Source: Brevundimonas vesicularis NBRC 12165 | GTDB lineage: Bacteria > Pseudomonadota > Alphaproteobacteria > Caulobacterales > Caulobacteraceae | Direction of reading: 5' to 3' | Assembly (NCBI RefSeq): GCF_001592205.1 | Contig: NZ_BCWM01000014.1 | Coordinates: 1-64,000, forward strand | Length of the DNA stretch: 64,000 bases | In this document: in pieces, positions 15,883 through 25,969 of the stretch | Layout of the letters: every line of letters starts with the position of its first letter | How positions within the stretch are numbered: position 1 is the stretch's first letter | The notes under the pieces: generated by a model | The model's database searches: none | Told to the model about the DNA's origin: nothing | What the model saw: the letters and a program-made list of their open reading frames with translations, nothing else | Translations under genes and position numbers: made by a program

Positions 15883-17949
15883 TCAGCGGGCATTGGCGAT
15901 CAGCCGGCCGCAGTCGGCGTCTTCGGCCAGCCCAGGATCGACGAAGGCGAACAGGGCCGTCACAGGCGCCACGACCGCACCCAACAGGCCCGCCAGACCG
16001 CCCTGCGACACCACCGAACCGACATCGACCCCGACCTTGGGCGCGGTCAGGGGGCCCGAGACGGTGATCGGCGCCCACAGGCGCAACAGCCGCGGCTTCT
16101 TGGATTCCCCTTCGATCCGCAGGTTCATCGTCTCGGCGCCCAGGTTAATGCTGCCCTTGCCCTGGGCCAGGACCACATCGGTGTCGATAACGAAGGTGCG
16201 TGCGGTCGCCGTGCCGCCGCTGACGTTGAAATCGGCGACGGCGCAGCGGATCTGGCTTTCGGACTGATCTCCGCTCAGCAGCTTCAGCAACCCGGCGCTG
16301 GCGTTGATGCCCAGCAGTTCGGCGAAGGCCGCCCGCATCTTGCCGTTCGGCACCACCAGGCTGAGGGATCCTTTCGACGCGGCGGCGAAATCATGGATCG
16401 AGGCCCCCGGTCCCTCCAGCTTCGCCCGCCCCAGCGCCCTGCCGGTGACGGGCGCCGAGCCGTTGCGGGCCGGGATGATTGACTCCAGCGGATAGCCGGC
16501 CAAACGCAGATCGACCGTGCTGTAGGGGGTGTCCTTGGTCGCATCGATCCGTGCCGTGCCGTTCAGTGCGCCGCGATTGAAGTCGAAGCTGATCGGATCC
16601 AGCTTCAGGATGCCGTCCTTCAGGTCGGCACCCAGGTTCACCTGACGCACGTCGAAGGCGTTCGCCTTCACCGATCCGGCCCGATAGGACAGGCTACCGT
16701 CCATGGTCTGCAGCCGCTCGGTCTGCAGCTTGGCGTCCGGCAGCAGCTTGCCGCCGACCAAGACCGGCGCCTCGGTGTCGGTGCCCGCCGCATTGGTTCG
16801 AGTCCGCGCGCCCAAAACGGCGGCCAGGTCGTCGATGTCCAGACGACGCGAGGTCAGGTCGGCGTCGACGCGCAGACGCTGGCCCGACTGGACCTTGACC
16901 TCGCCCGACAGATCGGACGCGCCGACACGTCCGTCAAAATCCTTGAAGGTCCAGACTCGCCGATCGCGGTTCAGCGCGCCCGACAGCCGGTAGGGCGGCG
17001 TACTGGGCAGGGCGACGCCGGTCAGCAGATAGAGGTCCGACATGTTGCGTCCCTGGATCGTCATGGTCGCATCGAACCGCCCCAGATCGAACGGTCGAGT
17101 GATCGCCCCCTTGGCGACCAGGGACGAGTCCGCGCCGGTCACATCCGCCTCGAACCGATAGGGACGGTCGCGCCGGATGTTGATGAAGGGACCGCCCACG
17201 ATCCTGACGGTCATGGCTGCGCCGCGCACATCGCCGCGCCCGTCCAGCACGAAACCGGCCTGGCCGCTGGACGCCTCGCGCGCATTGACCGCCGCCTCCA
17301 GCGTCAGTCCGCGCCGCTGTTCCTCAAAGGTCAGCTGCCCGTCCTTGATGACCAGTTGCTGGATGACCGGCAGGTTCAGCCCTTCGCCATTGTCAGGTTT
17401 GTTGGGATTCAACTGCCAGCTCTTGCGGCCGTCCTTGGTGGAGATCAGCACGACCCGGGGCCGGGTGAAGCTCAGCAGGGGCATCTCGACCTGACCGGCC
17501 AGCAGCTTTCGAAGGCGCACCGAGGCCTGGACCTCATCGACGTCGGCCGTGTTGCGGTCGCGCGCCCAGCCGGGGCCGCCGATCTTAAGCCCTCGCACCA
17601 CGGCGGATGGCGTCCAGCTGAACAGATTGACGTCCAGATCGCCGGTCAGGGCGATTTCGCGATCGTATTTGACCGAGGCCCAGCGGCCGATGGGCCCGCG
17701 CAGCATGTTCCAATCGAACAGGGCCAGGAAAAGAACGATGGCCGCCGCGACGACCAGCACCACGCCCGCCGCCCATTTTTCCGCCGCCCCCGGTCGTCGA
17801 GCCGCCGCATAGACGGGATCGTTGTCGCGCACCCAGTCGCGCCAGGTGCGCAAACGCGCCCCGGCCGGAGCCCACGCCCGCTGGTTCAGGTCGGCCCGAA
17901 AAGTGCGCCAATTCCGTGGGTTCGACAATCGCTCGTCTCCGTCAGCCAA
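15883..17949 (-). CDS. AsmA-family protein
   Basis: A 688-residue protein with one N-terminal transmembrane helix (about residues 58-80) and a long periplasmic part with the repeated beta-groove pattern of AsmA/YhdP-like proteins. Family hallmarks include SVKYDREIALTGDLDV, followed by PSAVVRGLKIGGPGW, and a C-terminal AsmA domain with LGAETMNLRIEG. Such proteins support outer-membrane lipid transport or assembly. The start is uncertain: the longest frame uses TTG 17949, while a second TTG at 17928 has GGAG 8 bases before it. The C-terminus is near the esterase start but 61 bases apart. Confidence 0.87.
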   Translation of the reverse strand: MADGDERLSNPRNWRTFRADLNQRAWAPAGARLRTWRDWVRDNDPVYAAARRPGAAEKWAAGVVLVVAAAIVLFLALFDWNMLRGPIGRWASVKYDREIALTGDLDVNLFSWTPSAVVRGLKIGGPGWARDRNTADVDEVQASVRLRKLLAGQVEMPLLSFTRPRVVLISTKDGRKSWQLNPNKPDNGEGLNLPVIQQLVIKDGQLTFEEQRRGLTLEAAVNAREASSGQAGFVLDGRGDVRGAAMTVRIVGGPFINIRRDRPYRFEADVTGADSSLVAKGAITRPFDLGRFDATMTIQGRNMSDLYLLTGVALPSTPPYRLSGALNRDRRVWTFKDFDGRVGASDLSGEVKVQSGQRLRVDADLTSRRLDIDDLAAVLGARTRTNAAGTDTEAPVLVGGKLLPDAKLQTERLQTMDGSLSYRAGSVKANAFDVRQVNLGADLKDGILKLDPISFDFNRGALNGTARIDATKDTPYSTVDLRLAGYPLESIIPARNGSAPVTGRALGRAKLEGPGASIHDFAAASKGSLSLVVPNGKMRAAFAELLGINASAGLLKLLSGDQSESQIRCAVADFNVSGGTATARTFVIDTDVVLAQGKGSINLGAETMNLRIEGESKKPRLLRLWAPITVSGPLTAPKVGVDVGSVVSQGGLAGLLGAVVAPVTALFAFVDPGLAEDADCGRLIANAR

Positions 17950-18060
17950 AGGAAACGCACCAGCCCCGGTTTGGCGCCGCAGGGTCAGCTTGTCGTCGAT
18001 CTGACGCGAAGTTGTCGCATAACCTTTACAAACTCCAGGATCGGCGCATAATTCGTCAGA

Positions 18061-18081
18061 GTCCTGATCTTAATTCAGGAC
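18061..18081 (+). promoter_or_regulatory. Hairpin in 5' leader of the small secreted protein
   Basis: GTCCTGA at 18061-18067 and TCAGGAC at 18075-18081 form a perfect 7-bp stem with a 7-base AT-rich loop, directly before the GTGGAGGA ribosome-binding site at 18082-18089. It may be an mRNA leader structure affecting translation or a symmetrical protein-binding site. Confidence 0.45.
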
Positions 18082-18095
18082 GTGGAGGACTGCCG

Positions 18096-18401
18096 ATGAC
18101 CCGTTTCCTGACCCCCGCCCTGATCGCCGCCGCCCTGGCGGCCGCAACGACGCCGGCGCTGGCGCAAAGTCCGCGCCCCGCCGAGCGCGCGGCCGTGCTG
18201 CAAACCGTCAAGGTTTGCGGAACCGGCGTGGCCTCACGCACAGCCTATCAACGCGACCATGGCGCAACGCCCACCTTCGTCACGGCTCAACAGGCCGTCT
18301 CCGCATATCAGTCGGGCCAGCGCTGGGCCGCGCCGCGCTGCATGACGGCGCATCAGTATGACCGCCTGGTCGGGGCGCCGATGCAGCGCGCCGCGCTCTG
18401 A
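18096..18401 (+). CDS. Small secreted protein with two cysteines
   Basis: A 101-residue protein with a clear signal peptide (MTRFLTPALIAAALAAATT, cleavage after ALAQ). The mature protein of about 77 residues has two cysteines (VKVCGTG and APRCMTA) that could form one disulfide, and Ala/Gln-rich helices. No family is recognised. GTGGAGGA precedes ATG 18096; the open frame extends far upstream but without a start signal. A strong intrinsic terminator follows 24 bases after the stop, so this is a single-gene transcript. Confidence 0.75.
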   Translation: MTRFLTPALIAAALAAATTPALAQSPRPAERAAVLQTVKVCGTGVASRTAYQRDHGATPTFVTAQQAVSAYQSGQRWAAPRCMTAHQYDRLVGAPMQRAAL

Positions 18402-18425
18402 CCCCGATCAAACGGGCATGAAGAA

Positions 18426-18458
18426 GGGGCGCGGTCGTCTGACCGCGCCCCTTTTTTT
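18426..18458 (+). terminator. Rho-independent terminator
   Basis: An 11-bp perfect stem, GGGGCGCGGTC (18426-18436) with GACCGCGCCCC (18441-18451), has a GTCT loop and is followed by seven T residues. It ends the transcript of the small secreted protein. It lies between convergent genes, but the T-tract serves only the plus strand. Confidence 0.93.
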
Positions 18459-18478
18459 GTCGTCTGGACGGATGCCTC

Positions 18479-20590
<2,112 letters not shown>

Positions 20591-20659
20591 CAAGATCTTC
20601 CTCGCGAAGCTTTCTGGCCGCGAGGCGTAGCACCCTGCCAAGGCGCGTCAATGGGTCGC

Positions 20660-22735
20660 TCAGCCCGCCGGCGCCGTATAGCGACCCACCCAATCCAAGA
20701 TTTCCTGCTGCCAGTCGACCCAGGTGCGGGGTTTCAGCACCCAGTGGTTCTCGTCCGGCACATGGACGAAGCGGCTGGGCACGCCCTGACGCTGAAGCGC
20801 CGAGAAGGTCGCCAGTCCCTGCTCCATCGGCACGCGGAAGTCCTTGGAGCCATGCAGCACCAGCATCGGCTTTGTCCAGTCGCCGGCGTAGGTCTCGGGG
20901 TTGAAGGCGTCATAGACGGCCTTGCGCTCCCAGCTCGGTCCGCCGAACTCCCAGATGAAGTTGCCGATATCCATGGCGTTCATCAGTTGCGGCACGTCGA
21001 ACACCCCGGCGTGGTTGACCAGGCAGCGCCACGGCCCATTCCACTTTCCGGCGATCATATTGACCATATAGCCGCCGTAGGACGCGCCCAGCGCACAGGC
21101 CCGGTCGCCGTCGATCCACGGATTGCTGGACAGCGCCGCCGCCCAACCCTTCTCCAGATCTTCCAGCGGCCGGTCGCCCCAGTGATCGTTGATCGCGTCG
21201 GTGAAGGCCTGGCCATATCCAGGCGAGCCGTGGAAGTTGATCATCACCACCGCATAGCCCGCCGCCGTATAGACCTGCGGATTCCAGCGGTAGGACCAGT
21301 TTTCGGTCCAGGGCGATTTCGGCCCGCCGTGGATCAGATAGACCGCCGGGTAGCGCCGGCCCTCGACCGCGCCCGCCGGTTTGAACACCCAGCCCTGCAC
21401 CGGCTCATTGTTCCAGCCGGCGAAGGTGAAGGCCTCGCCCTTGGGCAGGTCCATCTGCGCCAGCACCTCTGCGTTCTGGCGGCTGATCTGGCGGGGTTCG
21501 CCGCGCGTCTGAACAAAGATCTGGGTCGGGGCGACGAAGCTTTCGTGGGCATAGGCCAGGACCCCGGCCTTCTCCTCATAGGCGCCGACCGTGCCGTTTC
21601 CGGTCAGGGGCGTGATACGGCCGGTGCGGGCGTCGACCGAGAACAGCCGGTTCTGGCCCTCGTCCGCCGCCGAGACCAGCAGCGACCGGCCATCAGTGCG
21701 CCATTGCAGGCCGCCCGCGCCCCGATCCCAGTCGGTCAGCTTCCTCGCGCCGGAGCCGTCGGCGTCAGCCACCCAGACCGCGGCCTGATCCCCGCCGACG
21801 TTCTCGCGCGGCGCCGACAGCCAAGCCAGCTGGCGACCGTTCGGAGAGAAGACCGGATTGCCGTCCGATCCCTTGTTGCCTTCCGTCAGATTGACCGGCG
21901 TCCCGCCATCGAGCGCCACGCGGAAGACGTCGCTGTTGCTGGTGAAGGGTTCGCCCGCGCCTTGCGTCTGCGTGCCGTAGACCAGGGTCCGGCCGTCCGG
22001 CGAAATGTCGAAACTGGAATCGCCGGCCGAGACATCGGCGTCCAGACCCGCCATCAGATCGCGCGGTTCGCCGCCACTCAAACCCGCGCCATTCAGCGGC
22101 TGGACGAACAGATGGGTGCGGCGCGTATCGACCCAGTGGTCGAAGTCGCGCAGCGGCAGACGGTCGTAGGACTGGAGCGTCGATTTACCCCGAGCATCCA
22201 GCCGCGTCTTGGTGCAGGCCAGGGTGTCGCAATCGACGAAGACCGAGACGGCCAAGACCAGCGACCTGCCGTCCGGCGCGATGCGGAAGCCCGAGACGTC
22301 GAAAGGCAGAGTCGTCACCTGGGCCGCCGCCATCCCGGCCGCATCCGTGCGCCAGACCTGGTTCGATCCGCCCCGCGACGACAGGAAGTATATCGCCCCG
22401 CCGTCCGGCGCCCAGCGCGCGCCCGAGACGCCGCCTTCCGAGATCGCCAACTTGCGCGGCTCGCCACCCGACACGTCCGCCAGCCACAGGCCGTTGACGC
22501 CTTTGTTGCCGTCCCAGTCGGTGGTGCGTACGGCGTAGAGGATTTGGCGGCCGTCCGGCGAGACGCGCGGCTCGCTGACCCGCTCCATCATCGCCAGATC
22601 TTTCAGCGACAGGCCGCGCGATGCGGGCGCCGGAGCGGAGGCCGGAGCCGGCGAGGCCTGCTGCGCCAGGCTGGGCGCAGCGGCCAGGATCAGGCTTCCA
22701 AAGGCGACCGCCGCCATCCAGCGTGAACGCGTCAT
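20660..22735 (-). CDS. Secreted S9-family prolyl-oligopeptidase-type peptidase (2)
   Basis: A 691-residue paralogue of the following gene with the same layout: signal peptide ending PSLAQ, propeller with SPDGR and SPNGR repeats, and catalytic domain with Ser552 in GASYGGYM, Asp in GSKDFRVP and His in DENHW. Segments around the active site are very similar between the two copies (GDRPLEDL, FHGSxGYGQAFTDAI), while the propeller differs, suggesting an old tandem duplication with different peptide preference. ATG 22735 gives the signal peptide; the open frame continues upstream without a start signal. It is divergent from the acyltransferase at 22851. Confidence 0.93.
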   Translation of the reverse strand: MTRSRWMAAVAFGSLILAAAPSLAQQASPAPASAPAPASRGLSLKDLAMMERVSEPRVSPDGRQILYAVRTTDWDGNKGVNGLWLADVSGGEPRKLAISEGGVSGARWAPDGGAIYFLSSRGGSNQVWRTDAAGMAAAQVTTLPFDVSGFRIAPDGRSLVLAVSVFVDCDTLACTKTRLDARGKSTLQSYDRLPLRDFDHWVDTRRTHLFVQPLNGAGLSGGEPRDLMAGLDADVSAGDSSFDISPDGRTLVYGTQTQGAGEPFTSNSDVFRVALDGGTPVNLTEGNKGSDGNPVFSPNGRQLAWLSAPRENVGGDQAAVWVADADGSGARKLTDWDRGAGGLQWRTDGRSLLVSAADEGQNRLFSVDARTGRITPLTGNGTVGAYEEKAGVLAYAHESFVAPTQIFVQTRGEPRQISRQNAEVLAQMDLPKGEAFTFAGWNNEPVQGWVFKPAGAVEGRRYPAVYLIHGGPKSPWTENWSYRWNPQVYTAAGYAVVMINFHGSPGYGQAFTDAINDHWGDRPLEDLEKGWAAALSSNPWIDGDRACALGASYGGYMVNMIAGKWNGPWRCLVNHAGVFDVPQLMNAMDIGNFIWEFGGPSWERKAVYDAFNPETYAGDWTKPMLVLHGSKDFRVPMEQGLATFSALQRQGVPSRFVHVPDENHWVLKPRTWVDWQQEILDWVGRYTAPAG

Positions 22736-22850
22736 GTCTTCATTCCCCACAGCTTTTCGACAGTGATAGGGGCCGCCCGTCCGATCGCCAAGCGTCCACG
22801 ACGCCGCGCATCTTGCCCCCTCCGACCGAACCGGCGACAAGCGATCTTTC

Positions 22851-23705
22851 ATGACCGCCGCCACCCTTCCCGCCCGCCGTCAGCCCCACATCGTCGATGT
22901 GCTGATCGCCGAACGCGCGCCGCGCCTGACCGCCTCGCCGCTGTGGCCGGTCGTGCGGCCGGCGCTTTACGGCGTGCTGGGCTATGGGGCGGCGGTGCGG
23001 ATGGCCGACGCCATCCGCGACCTGTCGGGCACCGAGACGTTCGATTACGTCTCGGATCTGCTGAGGCTGAGGGTGACGACGACGAATCTGGAGCGCCTGC
23101 CCCCGACCGGCCGCTGCGTCGTCGTGTGCAACCACCCCACCGGCATCGCCGACGGGGTCGCCGTGTTCGACGCGATCAAGCAGCGGCGCAGCGACATGAT
23201 TTTCTTCGCCAACGCCGACGCCATCCGCGTCTCGCCCCGGCTGGACGAGACCATCATCCCCGTCGAATGGGTCCACGACAAACGCACTCGCGAAAAGACC
23301 CGCGCCACACTGAACGCCGCCAAGGAGGCGTTCGAGGCCGAACGCTGCGTCGTCATGTTTCCCGCCGGTCGTCTGGCGCGCGAGAAGAACGGCGTCCTGA
23401 CCGATCCCGAATGGGCCCCGACCGCCGCCTCCATGGCGCGCAAATACGGTGCGCCGGTCGTGCCCATGCATGTCACAGGCCCCTACAGCCGGCTGTTTCA
23501 CCTGTTCGACAAGGTCTCGCAGGAGTTGCGCGACGTGACGCTGTTCCATGAGTTGCTGAACAAGGAAGGCAAGCCGTTCGGCGTCGATGTCGGTCTGCCC
23601 ATTCCCGCCGATCGGCTGGACGTGGACGCAGCCAAGGCCACCGAAGCGTTGAAGACCTTCACCGAGCGCACCCTGGCCGCCGATCCTGATGCGGTGTTCG
23701 CATGA
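22851..23705 (+). CDS. PlsC-type acyltransferase (hemolysin-like/OlsA-like)
   Basis: A 284-residue acyltransferase of the glycerolipid family. VCNHPTGIADGV holds the catalytic His-Asp pair, with five residues between His and Asp instead of the usual four; this NHPTGIADG form is seen in the COG3176/ornithine-lipid branch. MFPAGRLAR is the substrate-binding block that corresponds to the usual FPEGTR motif, and PVVPMHVTG is block IV. It probably acylates a lipid head group or lysolipid at the inner membrane. It starts an operon: its stop overlaps tsaE by ATGA. A standard plsC lies at 56658. Confidence 0.83.
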   Translation: MTAATLPARRQPHIVDVLIAERAPRLTASPLWPVVRPALYGVLGYGAAVRMADAIRDLSGTETFDYVSDLLRLRVTTTNLERLPPTGRCVVVCNHPTGIADGVAVFDAIKQRRSDMIFFANADAIRVSPRLDETIIPVEWVHDKRTREKTRATLNAAKEAFEAERCVVMFPAGRLAREKNGVLTDPEWAPTAASMARKYGAPVVPMHVTGPYSRLFHLFDKVSQELRDVTLFHELLNKEGKPFGVDVGLPIPADRLDVDAAKATEALKTFTERTLAADPDAVFA

Positions 23706-24160
23706 AGATCGCCCTGCCCGACGCCGAGGCCACCACCGCCCTGGGCCAGGCCATCGCCCCCCTGCTGGCGGCGGGCGACAGTCTGCTGCTCTACGGTCCG
23801 CTGGGCATGGGCAAGTCGACCCTGGCGCGCGGCCTGATCCGCGCCCTGACCACGCCGGACGAGGACGTGCCCAGCCCGACCTTCACCCTGGTCCAGTTCT
23901 ATGAGTCCGACCCGCCCGTCGCCCATTTCGACCTCTATCGCCTGACCCGACCGGAAGAGGCGTTCGAGATCGGTCTGGACGAGGCGCTGGACGAGGGGTG
24001 CGCCGTGATCGAATGGCCCGAGCGTCTTGGCGACGATCCCGGCCGGTTTCTGGGGCCGGATCAGCTGATCATCGAAATCTCCGAACAGGGTGACGGCCGC
24101 GTTGCGACCGTTTCCGGCGTAGGCCGATGGGAAACGGGGCTGAAGGAACTGCATGTCTGA
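23702..24160 (+). CDS. tsaE: tRNA t6A biosynthesis ATPase TsaE
   Basis: A 152-residue P-loop ATPase required with TsaB, TsaC and TsaD to make N6-threonylcarbamoyladenosine at position 37 of ANN-decoding tRNAs. The Walker A motif YGPLGMGKST spans residues 31-40. PSPTFTLVQFYES and HFDLYRL are the usual following motifs, and IEWPERLGD is near the C-terminus. The length is typical. Its ATG overlaps the acyltransferase stop, and its end overlaps the amgK start by 8 bases. The tsaE-amgK-murU order is common in alphaproteobacteria. Confidence 0.95.
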   Translation: MKIALPDAEATTALGQAIAPLLAAGDSLLLYGPLGMGKSTLARGLIRALTTPDEDVPSPTFTLVQFYESDPPVAHFDLYRLTRPEEAFEIGLDEALDEGCAVIEWPERLGDDPGRFLGPDQLIIEISEQGDGRVATVSGVGRWETGLKELHV

Positions 24161-25244
24161 CCGCGAAACCCTCCGTCTCGACTTCCTGAAGGCCGCCGGC
24201 CTGGCCGACGCCGTGCGCGCCCCCCTGCCCGGTGACGCCTCGACGCGGCGGTATGAGCGGCTGACGCCGACGACCGGCCCTACATTGATGCTGATGGATC
24301 AGGCGCCCGCCGCCGAAAGCCAGCCGTGCGATCCGCGCTGGACGCCCGAGCAGCGTCACGCCGCCGGCTGGAACGCCGTCGCCCGCCTGTCCGCCGGCCG
24401 GATCGAGGCCTTCGCCGCCGTCGCCGCCCATCTGAAGTCACTGGGCCTGTCCACCCCCGAGATTCCGTCGCTGGACGCCGCCAACGGCCTGGCCGTGCTT
24501 GAGGATTTCGGCGACGCCCTGTTCGCCCGCGTGATCGAAGACGGCGCCGACGAGACGCCGCTTTATCTGGCCGCCATCGAGGCCCTGGCCGTTCTGCACG
24601 AGGCCGGCGCTCCGCCCGAAACCCTGCACGGTCCCGGCGGCGACTGGCCGCTGCTGACCTATGACGAAACGGCGCTTCAGGGCGGCGCCGATCTGTTCGT
24701 CGAATGGCTGCCGAGGCTCGACGACCGCGTCGGCTTCGACGCCGCCGCCATCGCCGACTGGCGCGCGGCCTGGGCGCCCATCGTCACCTCCGGCGCGGCC
24801 GGGGCCTCGGTCATGGCCCACCGCGACTATCACGCGGAGAACCTGATCTGGCTGCCCGAGCGCGACGGCGCCGCCCGCGTCGGCATGATCGACTTCCAGG
24901 ACGCGGTGCGCGCCCACCCGTCGTGGGACCTGCACTCCCTGCTTCAGGACGCCCGCCGCGACGTCTCGCCAGCGCTGGAGGCCGAGGCGCTGGACCGCTA
25001 TTTCGCCCTGCGGCCCCGGGTCGACCGCGAAGCCTTCATGGCCGACTACGCCGGCCTCGCCGGCCTGAACGAGGCGCGCATCATCGGCATCTTCGCCCGC
25101 CTGATCGCGCGCGACGGCAAATTGCGATACCGCCAGTTCCTGCCGCGCATGTGGCGACACCTGAACGCCAATCTGGAACAGCCGGCCCTAGCGCCCGTCG
25201 CCCGCTGGTTCGACCGTCACGTTCGAGCCGAGGCCCGCGCATGA
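24153..25244 (+). CDS. amgK: N-acetylmuramate/N-acetylglucosamine kinase AmgK
   Basis: A 363-residue aminoglycoside-phosphotransferase-fold kinase. AHRDYHAENLIW is the catalytic HxDxxxxN loop and GMIDFQDA the metal-binding aspartate; LPGDASTRRYERL is the N-terminal nucleotide region. AmgK phosphorylates the anomeric position of MurNAc and GlcNAc recovered from peptidoglycan, bypassing de novo UDP-MurNAc synthesis. The call is supported by murU directly downstream with an ATGA overlap, which supplies the next step. The 5' end overlaps tsaE by 8 bases. Expected consequence in known systems is lower sensitivity to fosfomycin. Confidence 0.93.
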   Translation: MSDRETLRLDFLKAAGLADAVRAPLPGDASTRRYERLTPTTGPTLMLMDQAPAAESQPCDPRWTPEQRHAAGWNAVARLSAGRIEAFAAVAAHLKSLGLSTPEIPSLDAANGLAVLEDFGDALFARVIEDGADETPLYLAAIEALAVLHEAGAPPETLHGPGGDWPLLTYDETALQGGADLFVEWLPRLDDRVGFDAAAIADWRAAWAPIVTSGAAGASVMAHRDYHAENLIWLPERDGAARVGMIDFQDAVRAHPSWDLHSLLQDARRDVSPALEAEALDRYFALRPRVDREAFMADYAGLAGLNEARIIGIFARLIARDGKLRYRQFLPRMWRHLNANLEQPALAPVARWFDRHVRAEARA

Positions 25245-25969
25245 CCGCTCCGAAGACGGCCCCCAAGACTGCAATGGTCCTCGCCGCCGGCCTGGGCACG
25301 CGCATGCGCCCCCTGACCGACGACCGACCCAAGGCCTTGGTCGAGGTCCAGGGCCGCGCCTTGATCGACCATGTGCTGGACCGTCTGGCGGAGGCCGGCG
25401 TCGAAAAGGCGGTAGTGAATGTCCACTGGTTCGCCGACCGACTGGAAGCGCATCTCGCGGCGCGCGGACGCGGGCCCGAAATCGTGATTTCCGACGAACG
25501 CGCCGAACTGCTGGAGACCGGCGGCGGGCTGAAGAAGGCTCACGCCCTGCTGGGCGAGGAGCCCGTCTTCGTCGCCAATATCGACAGCGTCTGGATCGAC
25601 CGAGGCGACGCCCTCACTGATCTGATCCGCCTGTGGAACCCCGAGACGATGGACGCCGCCCTGCTGCTAGCCCGCCGCGAAGGCTCCATCGGCTTTGAGG
25701 GCGACGGCGATTTCTTCATGGCCGACGACGGAAAGCTAACCTTCCGGGGCGACGCCCCTTCCGCGCCGTTCGCCTATATGGGCGTCCACATCACCCGCCC
25801 CGGCTATGCCGATCACGGCCCCGACGGCCCCTTCTCCCTCAGCCCCCTTTGGCGCAACTCCGCCGCTAAAGGACGTCTGTTCGGCTGCGTCCTGGACGGC
25901 GATTGGATGCACGTCGGCGACCCGCAGGCGCGGGATGAAGCCGAGGTCAAACTGGCGGGAGAGGCGTGA
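25241..25969 (+). CDS. murU: N-acetylmuramate alpha-1-phosphate uridylyltransferase MurU
   Basis: A 242-residue nucleotidyltransferase. LAAGLGTRMRPLTDDRPK is the glycine-rich nucleotide-binding and catalytic signature at residues 14-31, with ALVEVQGRALIDHV after it, TGGGLKKA around residue 90 and the metal-binding Asp in FVANIDSVW. MurU makes UDP-MurNAc from MurNAc-1-phosphate and UTP in the cytoplasm, completing the recycling route started by AmgK. ATG 25241 overlaps the amgK stop (ATGA), and its stop overlaps the addB GTG. The length is close to characterised MurU proteins. Confidence 0.93.
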   Translation: MTAPKTAPKTAMVLAAGLGTRMRPLTDDRPKALVEVQGRALIDHVLDRLAEAGVEKAVVNVHWFADRLEAHLAARGRGPEIVISDERAELLETGGGLKKAHALLGEEPVFVANIDSVWIDRGDALTDLIRLWNPETMDAALLLARREGSIGFEGDGDFFMADDGKLTFRGDAPSAPFAYMGVHITRPGYADHGPDGPFSLSPLWRNSAAKGRLFGCVLDGDWMHVGDPQARDEAEVKLAGEA

